Of a stretch of DNA of 64,000 nt, positions 57,815 through 64,000 are shown piece by piece. Positions within the stretch are counted from its first letter, which is position 1. Each line of letters starts with the position of its first letter. Under the pieces are notes generated by a model. It was not told the origin of the DNA and made no database searches. It saw only the letters and a program-made list of their open reading frames with translations. The stretch is from assembly GCF_001896205.1 (NCBI RefSeq), contig NZ_MPNU01000001.1, positions 1,740,318 to 1,804,317 of the forward strand, in the 5' to 3' direction. The translations under genes were made by a program, and so were the position numbers. Source of the DNA: Edwardsiella piscicida. GTDB lineage: Bacteria; Pseudomonadota; Gammaproteobacteria; Enterobacterales; Enterobacteriaceae.

Positions 57815-59782
57815 ATGCCGTATCGCAGCCGCCCGGCGTCTGCGCATGCCGCCCGTGTCCCCATTTGCATGAATTTGTTAAAAGACGCCATTCGCGATCA
57901 TGGTGCCGAGTCGGCGCTGTTTCTGCGCCGTACGCTGATTGCGCTGGTACTGGTTATCCTGTGCTTTACCGTACTGGTCGCTAACCTATACCACCTTCAG
58001 GTGCAGGAGCACGCCGAATATCAGACCCGTTCGGATGAGAACGACATCAAAACACTGCCGGTGTCGCCGGTGCGCGGGCTGATTTACGATCGTCACGGTA
58101 CGCCGCTGGTGGAAAACCAGACGCTATACCAGATTTCGCTGGTGCCGGGTAAGATCCCCCATCTTGACCAGACGCTGGCGGCGCTGACGCCGCTGCTGGA
58201 TCTGACGCCTCAGGAGATTGCCGATTTCCACCAGGCGATGAAGCACGCCCGTCGTTTTGCCGAGGTGACGCTGAAAGAGGGGCTTAGCGAACGCGAGGTA
58301 TCCCGGTTTGCGGTCAACGAGTTTGCCTTTCCCGGGGTGATGCTCTCGACCTATCAGCAGCGTTATTATCCCTACGGCGCACAGCTGGCGCACGTGGTCG
58401 GCTATGTGTCTAAAATCAACGATCGCGATCTGCAGCGCCTGGACGCCGCAGGACAGCTGGAAAACTATGCCGCCGACCACGATATCGGTAAACAGGGGAT
58501 TGAGCGTTATTACGAGTCGCTGCTGCACGGCAAGACCGGCAGCCAAGAGGTCGAGGTTGACAGCCACGGACGGATAGTGCGCTATTTGAAAGAGCAGCCG
58601 CCCCACGCCGGTGCCAGCCTGTATCTGACGCTGGATCTGCCGCTACAGCAATATATTGAAGGGGTGCTGAAAGGCCAGCGGGCGGCGGTGGTGGTGATGG
58701 ATCCGCGCGACGGCGGCATTCTGGCTATGGTCTCCAGCCCCAGCTACGACCCTAACCCCTTCGTTAACGGGATTTCCTATAAGGCCTATAGCGCGCTGCT
58801 GCATGACACGGCGCTGCCGCTGATTAACCGCGTGACCCAGGGAATCTATCCCCCGGCCTCGACGGTGAAACCCTATATGGCCAGCGCGGCGCTGCTGGCA
58901 GGGGTGATCACCCCACAGACGACCTTCTTCGGCGCCCCGACGTGGACGCTGCCTGGCACCCAGCGTCGCTACCGCGACTGGCTCAAGAGCGGGCACGGTA
59001 TATTGAATGTGGTGAAGGCCATTGAGGAGTCGGCGGATACCTTCTTTTACCAGGTCGCCTATGAGATGGGGATCGATCGCATCCACCAGTGGATGAGCCA
59101 GTTTGGCTACGGTCAGCTGTCCGGTATCGATCTGGATGAAGAGGCGCGCGGGGTCTTACCCGATCGTGACTGGAAGATGCGGGTGCATCATAAGCCCTGG
59201 TATCAGGGGGATACGGTATCCGTCGGCATCGGGCAGGGGTATTGGACGGCGACGCCGATTCAGATGGTGAAAGCGCTGGGGATCCTGATTAACAACGGCA
59301 AAGTGGTGACGCCGCATCTGCTGTACGCCGTCCGTCGCGGGCAGCAGGTCGTACCGTACCGCCAGAGCCACTTCACGCAAATCGCCACCCAGACGTCGCC
59401 GGTCTGGGATATCGTCAAACGCGGGATGTACGGTATGGCCAACGATCCCAACGGCACCGGATATAAGTATTTTCATACGGCGCCCTATCAAATTGCCGGT
59501 AAGTCGGGTACCTCACAGGTTTTCGGCCTGAAGCAGAATCAGGTCTATAACGCTAAGATGATCCCGGTCAGGCTACGCGACCATATCTTCTATACGGTGT
59601 TCGCCCCGTATCCTCACCCGCGCATTGCGATGGCGGTGATCTTGGAGAACGGCGGCGGGGACGGCGTGACGGCGGCACCGGTCACCCGCGCGATCTTGGA
59701 CTATATCTTCCGTCCGGCGGCGGTATCGCCGCCAGCGGCGCCACGGGCAAGCGCCCCGACGGAGCTGCGGCGTGCGGCCTGA
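57815..59782 (+). CDS. Second PBP2-type transpeptidase (MrdA paralogue)
   Basis: A 655-residue class B penicillin-binding protein, similar to E. coli PBP2 (MrdA, 633) along its whole length: N-terminal anchor helix (~37-62), pedestal domain with RGLIYDRHGTPLVENQT, and a transpeptidase domain with the active-site Ser349 in STVKP, SADTFFYQVAYEMGIDR as second motif and KSGTSQ at residue 563. Here Ser-Thr replaces Gly-Ser in PPASTVKP. It is not in an mrdA-rodA operon, so it is a paralogue, like the second PBP2 of Salmonella. The ATG at 57815 has TAGG 9 bases upstream; homology favours M19 (57869), which lacks a ribosome site. Confidence 0.9.
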   Translation: MPYRSRPASAHAARVPICMNLLKDAIRDHGAESALFLRRTLIALVLVILCFTVLVANLYHLQVQEHAEYQTRSDENDIKTLPVSPVRGLIYDRHGTPLVENQTLYQISLVPGKIPHLDQTLAALTPLLDLTPQEIADFHQAMKHARRFAEVTLKEGLSEREVSRFAVNEFAFPGVMLSTYQQRYYPYGAQLAHVVGYVSKINDRDLQRLDAAGQLENYAADHDIGKQGIERYYESLLHGKTGSQEVEVDSHGRIVRYLKEQPPHAGASLYLTLDLPLQQYIEGVLKGQRAAVVVMDPRDGGILAMVSSPSYDPNPFVNGISYKAYSALLHDTALPLINRVTQGIYPPASTVKPYMASAALLAGVITPQTTFFGAPTWTLPGTQRRYRDWLKSGHGILNVVKAIEESADTFFYQVAYEMGIDRIHQWMSQFGYGQLSGIDLDEEARGVLPDRDWKMRVHHKPWYQGDTVSVGIGQGYWTATPIQMVKALGILINNGKVVTPHLLYAVRRGQQVVPYRQSHFTQIATQTSPVWDIVKRGMYGMANDPNGTGYKYFHTAPYQIAGKSGTSQVFGLKQNQVYNAKMIPVRLRDHIFYTVFAPYPHPRIAMAVILENGGGDGVTAAPVTRAILDYIFRPAAVSPPAAPRASAPTELRRAA

Positions 59783-59787
59783 TGACG

Positions 59788-59973
59788 CTACATAAATAGC
59801 CAGAAGACCACGACCAGCGGGAAGCTCATTGGCCAGGTTAGCCCTACCATAACGGCTGAAAGCAGGCGTATTTTTATGGAGGGATCTTTCGTGGCAAAAA
59901 ACGTCACGAACGCACAAAAAAGTACGCCGACGCAGTAGGCCGTTTTAATAAACGACCAGATTTCGGGATGCAT
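59788..59973 (-). CDS. GhoT/OrtT-family small membrane protein (toxin-like)
   Basis: A 61-residue protein with two hydrophobic helices (about 9-27 and 39-58). The second half, KIRLLSAVMVGLTWPMSFPL, matches the conserved core of GhoT and OrtT (IRLLSAFLVGITWPMSLPV in GhoT). These peptides damage the inner membrane potential and favour persistence under stress. No GhoS-like antitoxin gene is adjacent, so it resembles the orphan OrtT situation. AGG lies six bases before the ATG. It converges on the PBP2 paralogue with a five-base gap. Confidence 0.75.
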   Translation of the reverse strand: MHPEIWSFIKTAYCVGVLFCAFVTFFATKDPSIKIRLLSAVMVGLTWPMSFPLVVVFWLFM

Positions 59974-60182
59974 GTGTAACCTAATAAATAATCAAATAAG
60001 TGGCGCAGGGCAGAACCCGGCGCAATGCGACACCCTGCGGTATCGCTATAAAATGTAAATGCTGTGTGTGGGCGTTATGATGGCAAATTTTCTCCCCTGC
60101 GCCAAGGGGGAACCCCCCCGAGCAGCAGAGGATTACCGGCCGCCTTGGCGGCAAGCCGGCATGACACCCGCGGCAAGGTGAC

Positions 60183-60617
60183 TCAGCGTACGACCAGTAC
60201 GGCGGTAGACGCGTGGCGCACGACCGACGCGGCCGTCGACCCGAGCAGGTAGGTGGTGATGTCCGGGCGATGCGAGGCGACGATGATCAGATCGGCGCCG
60301 ATCTCCTCCGCCTGCAGCAGGATCCGATCACGCGGCGCACCGATGGCGATCGTGCAGTGCACGCGATCCTCCGGCAGATTGAACTGGGCAGCCACCTGCC
60401 GTAGTCCGGCCTCGGCATGCTGCAGACGGTCCTTTTCTGACGGATAGTGGCCGACCGGCAGCGAGCCCATGCCGTAAAAACTGCTCAGCGGCGGCAGCAC
60501 GGCCAGAAAATGGATATGCGCATCCTCCTGTCTGGCGAAGTTTTCTACGTGCGGGATCACCAGTCTGGACATGTTATCTTCAGTGAGGTCGATGGGAACC
60601 AGAATGGTCTTGTACAT
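60183..60617 (-). CDS. uspF: Universal stress protein F
   Basis: A 144-residue Usp-domain protein. ILVPIDLTED is at the N-terminus and the ATP-binding G-2x-G-9x-G(S/T) region reads GAPRDRILLQAEEIGADLIIVASHRPDITTYLLGSTA (in parts), nearly identical to E. coli UspF. It acts in stress resistance, adhesion and motility. AGGAGATTGT is a strong ribosome site. Confidence 0.95.
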   Translation of the reverse strand: MYKTILVPIDLTEDNMSRLVIPHVENFARQEDAHIHFLAVLPPLSSFYGMGSLPVGHYPSEKDRLQHAEAGLRQVAAQFNLPEDRVHCTIAIGAPRDRILLQAEEIGADLIIVASHRPDITTYLLGSTAASVVRHASTAVLVVR

Positions 60618-60908
60618 ACAATCTCCTGTTTTTTAGGCAAAAGTAAAGTAATGGTCCTGCCTGTTAAGTGTAGCCCGTTTTCCCTCTCCGGGTGCTGAGT
60701 TCACCCCAAATAATCCTATGCAGCCGATCCGCCGCCGCACGGTCGAGCCAATGTCACTGATGACGGCGGCGGGGATGGCGCGGGTACTGTCGATGCGGGC
60801 CGGGGTGTGGTAGGTTAGGCTAACGTCTCCCGATGGTGGCTGCGGACGTTTGCCAGGCCAGATCGAGGGGAGACACCTGGATTGACTCCTGTTTGGCGAG
60901 GTCATGTA

Positions 60909-61103
60909 ATGAAAGACGCGTTGCTGTTCAATGAAGCCTGTCAACTCATTGGGCTGGCGGTGATCCGTTTGCACCAGCATGGGCTGGAGGTAAACAGCGG
61001 GAATATTCTGGCGCACCTGCAGGCCCATGCGTCGATGGCGGAGCATGCGCCCCGGCAGAGGCAGATAGCGGAGACGGCGATCGATATATTGGGCGATCTC
61101 TAG
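60909..61103 (+). CDS. YmgB/AriR-like small regulator
   Basis: A 64-residue helical protein resembling the YmgB/AriR/YcgZ family: NEACQLIGLAVIRLHQHG, then SGNILAHLQAHASM and an ending helix RQIAETAIDILGDL. E. coli AriR is a small dimer that affects biofilm and acid resistance; DNA binding has been suggested. GAGG lies seven bases before the ATG at 60909. No partner gene (ycgZ, ymgA) is adjacent. The match is by pattern, so moderate. Confidence 0.6.
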   Translation: MKDALLFNEACQLIGLAVIRLHQHGLEVNSGNILAHLQAHASMAEHAPRQRQIAETAIDILGDL

Positions 61104-61285
61104 GGCGTGCTCCGCGCCCGGAGACCATCAGGATGACGGCGCGATCGCCCTGCGGCGTCTCCGCCGTCGTCCCCCAGCTCAGACGTCCGCTTTTTGTCCC
61201 GGGCGATTTTATTAGCACAAGCGATCCGCGGGGTAATGTCGTGGCGCTGCGCCCGCTGATCGTCGAGCGGGGTGGCTATTACAAC

Positions 61286-62026
61286 TTACTCCTCCAGCAG
61301 CGCGCCGTCGTCAATATCGGGTGCCTTGGGCGCGGCGCCCGTTGGGTAAATCTGCACGGTGCCGATGCCTCTATCCTGACCATAGCTTTTGTCAAAGCGC
61401 TCTCTATCCCCGGCGTCGTTAAGGTTGTAACGCAGTCCGAACTGCCCGTCGATCACGATGGCGCCCATCTCGGTGCGCACTAGGTTCATTGCATGGGAAA
61501 CGGCTTTGCCTCGAACCGGCGCCATGATGATGTTTCGACTTCCCTCCTGGCTACGCTGCAGCAGTTGGCCGGAGAGTGGCCGATCGGTCTGTAGAGCAAC
61601 GCTGACATAGTGCTCCGGCGCCACATTTTGTGGCAGCCTGCCCGGCGCGGTGCTTTCTGCGACCCAAAAGTCATTGATCATGCCACACTCCAGCGCGGCG
61701 AGGTTCTGTTCTACGGCCTTGCTGCAGATCACACCGTTCTGATTGAGCGCGCGCCCCGAGAATAGGCTAAGGACATTGCTGAACATGCCCCTGATCCGGT
61801 GCGGATTGGTATGGCGAGCGATATAGTCAAACGCATACGACATTCCCCGTTGGTGTGCGCTGCGGAGTTCGCCGGTGCGATGGGTTTCCGTCGTCAGCCC
61901 GTCGAGAAAGGTGGGAGAGTCGGTGACCCTGTCGAAGAGGGGCGTCGGCTCTATGTGTTCAAGCATATCAACGTCGCTGTCCAGTTGGCGATGGGGAGGT
62001 AAAACGATGGGGATAAGATGACCCAT
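61286..62026 (-). CDS. Papain-fold (Tox-PL/C58-like) protein, candidate secreted effector
   Basis: A 246-residue protein. Residues ~95-200 look like a papain-type cysteine protease or deamidase fold: NGVICSKAVEQNLAAL (Cys101), then KAVSHAMNLV (His178) and AIVIDGQFG (Asp193). The Cys-77-His-15-Asp spacing is like C58 effectors (YopT) and OspI-type deamidases, and the motif order is like Tox-PL toxin domains. The first 95 residues are polar, with no signal peptide, as in type III or VI substrates. No chaperone, immunity or secretion gene is visible nearby. A hairpin may cover the ribosome site (TGGAG, eight bases before ATG). Function is inferred only. Confidence 0.55.
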   Translation of the reverse strand: MGHLIPIVLPPHRQLDSDVDMLEHIEPTPLFDRVTDSPTFLDGLTTETHRTGELRSAHQRGMSYAFDYIARHTNPHRIRGMFSNVLSLFSGRALNQNGVICSKAVEQNLAALECGMINDFWVAESTAPGRLPQNVAPEHYVSVALQTDRPLSGQLLQRSQEGSRNIIMAPVRGKAVSHAMNLVRTEMGAIVIDGQFGLRYNLNDAGDRERFDKSYGQDRGIGTVQIYPTGAAPKAPDIDDGALLEE

Positions 62027-62360
62027 AATAGAGGCTCCAGGTTGCTTTGCTACCTGGCAGTCTGTCGCCCGTCCCGCAACCCGTAACTACGGTCAACACC
62101 TGAAGTGAGGGATGCTGGGGGATGAGACGCTCCGGCGGCCTGGCATAAATCCATCCTGCCCGCCCGAGAAAAGGGATTGAGGCATATGGAAGGCCTGCGG
62201 TGGCGTGATAGCCTTAATGTGACGCGCTTGGCGTGCGTGCGGGCGCGCCGTTACCGTGTGGAGAAGGGGGACCGTAGCCTCACTCGGCTCCTATTTTTTA
62301 TTTTTTTCGCCAGGGGATATAATGATCGTCACGCGTTGATTTAATGTCGAGTTCTGCCCA
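62027..62360. other. Intergenic region with a hairpin at the effector-like gene
   Basis: About 330 bases. CCAGGT (62037-62042) and ACCTGG (62052-62057) form a hairpin that includes the ribosome site of the minus-strand gene. Further right, T-runs (62288-62306) lie before the next gene. No other gene is supported. Confidence 0.5.
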
Positions 62361-62672
62361 ATGCTTGCTGAAATAATAAAACGATGCCTCAATAACGATG
62401 CCGGATGTAAATCTATTTATCATTCTGAAAAAATTGACACCCAGGCTGAGGTTAGCATCGTCGTTAATCTATGGGAGATTAATGGAGAGATAACGTTATT
62501 ATTGACGAGAGAGGATGACCTGATCCCCGCCAGCGATAGCGTTTGCCCGGAGTGCTGGATTAAATGGGAGGTGCTGAACGCTGAGGATGTCGGTATTACG
62601 CCTAGATATGCGTCTTTTACCAGTGAGTGTCAGCAGAATTACTGGCTGAAACGGCACCTGCCGTTATCATGA
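62361..62672 (+). CDS. Unrecognised 103-residue protein
   Basis: A soluble, acidic protein with several beta-like stretches (AEVSIVVNLWEINGEITLLLT) and five or six cysteines, including a CPEC pair near residue 62. The region is AT-richer than the core genome. I do not recognise a family. There is no strong ribosome site before the first ATG, so the start is uncertain. It is divergent from the papain-fold gene. Confidence 0.55.
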   Translation: MLAEIIKRCLNNDAGCKSIYHSEKIDTQAEVSIVVNLWEINGEITLLLTREDDLIPASDSVCPECWIKWEVLNAEDVGITPRYASFTSECQQNYWLKRHLPLS

Positions 62673-62971
62673 TAACCGCGACTGCATGCCGACCTGATTG
62701 AGGATACGCACTCCACCCCCGTGGAATGGTGAAATAGAGGAGCATTGCAAACGCCTGGAGGTGCGTCGGCGCGATCTCAGCGCTCATTGCCGGAGTCAGT
62801 CTCGGCTACGGCTTTCCTTGGCCGTGCGGAGGCGTAATAAGAGGCTCTTTCCTGGATATTGATACGCACGGCGTTTGATAAGGCGGAGGTCGGGGGAATG
62901 TGCGCAGGGTCGCGTTATCGCGCTAAAGAGCGGTGCTACCCTGCTAAGCTAAATCCGCTAGGAGTTTCTTT

Positions 62972-63244
62972 ATGAGTCATACGCACTACACCGATCGGTG
63001 GCAGCACTACCAAGCCCGCGCCGAACTCGCTTATACCCTCGACTGTTTTGGCGATTATCTGGCGAGGATGCACGGCTATCCGTCAGCGGTAGCGGGCTTT
63101 GAGGCGATATACCTATACCTGTGCGATAAGCATCATTGGCCGATCGCGCAGACTCGGGCGATGGAATATGACGATATTCGTTTAGCGCTGGCCCTTGAGA
63201 TGCAGGGCTGGTCGCTGCCTTCTGAGGCGCGGGTAACGTCGTGA
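62972..63244 (+). CDS. Unrecognised 90-residue protein
   Basis: A helical, aromatic- and histidine-rich protein (YTDRWQHYQARAELAYTL, then FEAIYLYLCDKHHWPI and YDDIRLALALEMQGW). TAGGAG lies seven bases before the ATG, a good ribosome site. I do not recognise a family; composition is close to that of real genes here. Confidence 0.65.
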   Translation: MSHTHYTDRWQHYQARAELAYTLDCFGDYLARMHGYPSAVAGFEAIYLYLCDKHHWPIAQTRAMEYDDIRLALALEMQGWSLPSEARVTS

Positions 63245-63604
63245 TGCGTCTGAATGTGACGCCGCCGCACCCGTGCTGGATTCAGCGCGGCATAGTTTGA
63301 AAAACTGAATATTCATCAAGGCGGTGTCCATATTATGAGGATAATCTAAAATGGGTTTACGTTATATTTGGCGATTAGGCGAGCGGTACGCCACGAACGA
63401 AATGACCACCCATAATAGTCAGCGCTGTGCAATCAGGTAATGGCTGAGTCATTCATGTAAACCGTCAGTCCGTGCCCCGTAGGGCGTCGGACTGACAAAA
63501 GTGTAATAATCTTAGGATAAGTGACGAAACAATAAAAAATATACTTACATTGCGACACCAATTAAGTAACTATGACGTCGAGTGATTATTGCTATCCTAA
63601 AGCA
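63245..63604. other. AT-rich intergenic region with inverted repeat
   Basis: About 360 bases. A 29-codon ORF (63351-63440, starting MGLRYIWRLG) with GAGG ten bases upstream is possible but unsupported otherwise. The inverted repeat listed next lies in its middle. Confidence 0.4.
63464..63496. repeat. 33-base inverted repeat
   Basis: GTCAGTCC...GGACTGAC with an inner GCCC/GGGC pair forms a long imperfect hairpin. No T-run follows on either strand, so it is not a clear intrinsic terminator; it could be a bidirectional stop or a protein site. Confidence 0.6.
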
Positions 63605-64000
63605 TCATTCTCGACTGAGTATGCGAACTGAACGGGCCTTATTATCAAAGGCGCTCGCTTCTGTATCACCCTCAACGCGAGTATAGTAATTTCCGCTAAA
63701 ATTCTTATCTTCGAAGAAACGTACCGTCCATCCATGAGGGATAGCGAAAGATGATATACGTTCGGAGAAATTATACTGGCTAAGATCAGAGATATCTTGA
63801 AGGATGTTCAAGGATTCACCTTTTTGATGTGGATCAGCATACACCTCGAGATGGTCGTTCTTAAGAATACAATGAGGCGAAAACGTGGTTCCCCAGGCAT
63901 CATAATTTACGATTTCATTATATTCTCCTATGGCTACACTTGGGCATGTCTTATGTGCCCCTGCCACAATATTAAGCTGGGGAGTAAATATATCCCTCGG
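63605..64000 (-). CDS. Beta/gamma-crystallin-domain protein, C-terminal part (cut by window edge)
   Basis: The frame is open from the right edge to the stop at 63605, 131 codons, so the N-terminus lies outside. The last ~85 residues form two Greek-key crystallin motifs: HLEVYADPHQKGESLNIL with YNFSERISSF, then WTVRFFEDKNFSGNYYT with AFDNKARSVRIL. The usual calcium-binding N/D-N/D-x-x-S/T-S motif appears as SERISS and DNKARS, so binding could be weak. The region is AT-rich (about 43 percent GC by eye). The GTG at 63965-63967 could be a start but the open frame makes a longer protein more likely. Confidence 0.7.
   Translation of the reverse strand, partial: PRDIFTPQLNIVAGAHKTCPSVAIGEYNEIVNYDAWGTTFSPHCILKNDHLEVYADPHQKGESLNILQDISDLSQYNFSERISSFAIPHGWTVRFFEDKNFSGNYYTRVEGDTEASAFDNKARSVRILSRE

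Noticed and set aside
61133..61483. 116-codon plus-strand frame overlapping the papain-fold gene
   Set aside because: No family features and no ribosome site; the minus-strand gene has better composition, a ribosome site and a recognisable fold pattern.

Overview
The window is chromosomal DNA from a GC-rich member of Enterobacterales. Nearly every core gene reads as a close relative of its Escherichia coli counterpart, in blocks that keep E. coli order: yciA-yciB, yciC-ompW, trpABCDGE-rnm-yciO, rluB-btuR-yciK-sohB-yciN-topA-cysB, yobF-cspC-rlmA, yobD-manZYX-yoaE-pdeG, mdtK-ribE, yebQ-kdgR, and tcyP-ydjM-hxpB-yniB-yniA-ydiZ. High GC, blocks joined in an order unlike E. coli, and separate trpG and trpD genes point to a genus such as Edwardsiella or a relative (inference, not proven here). 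Gene names rest on recalled homologues; no search was run.

Layout. 1-5.7 kb: yciA (cut by the window edge), yciB, an inserted SulP anion transporter and an AT-rich DUF1919 gene, yciC, ompW behind an FNR box, and a BON-domain lipoprotein. 5.9-12.75 kb: a complete tryptophan operon on the minus strand with promoter/operator, a one-Trp leader peptide and an attenuator. 12.8-19 kb: rnm-yciO, a small helical protein, an amino-acid ABC transporter lacking its ATPase, and a holE-araC-ybiR run. 19.1-29 kb: rluB, the cobalamin genes cobS, cobC and btuR, then yciK, sohB, yciN, topA and cysB. 29-38.4 kb: a long leader region with a CRP-like site and an unlisted small ORF, yobF, cspC, rlmA, yobD, the mannose PTS manXYZ, yoaE and the c-di-GMP phosphodiesterase pdeG. 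38.9-50.5 kb: a BOF lipoprotein, three tandem tRNA-Val(GAC) genes, mdtK, ribE, yebQ, kdgR, tcyP, SOS-controlled ydjM, hxpB, yniB, yniA, ydiZ and emtA. 50.8-60.6 kb: a serine-type amino-acid transporter, a five-gene peptide/nickel-type ABC importer, a DUF805 protein, a second PBP2-like transpeptidase, an orphan GhoT/OrtT-like membrane peptide and uspF. 60.9-64 kb: an accessory tail with lower gene density and mixed base composition.

How the genes work together. The trp cluster converts chorismate to tryptophan under repressor and attenuation control. cobS, cobC and btuR act late in adenosylcobalamin assembly or salvage. manXYZ, kdgR, tcyP, the SdaC-like carrier and the two ABC systems cover sugar, cystine, amino-acid and peptide or metal uptake. 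ompW (FNR), ydjM (LexA) and possibly the cspC leader (CRP) carry recognisable control sites.

The least ordinary part is the right-hand end: a MrdA paralogue next to an orphan GhoT-like peptide, an AriR-like regulator, a papain-fold (Tox-PL/C58-like) protein with a plausible Cys-His-Asp triad, unrecognised small genes, and a beta/gamma-crystallin-domain protein that runs off the edge. No CRISPR array, IS element, integrase or phage module was seen.
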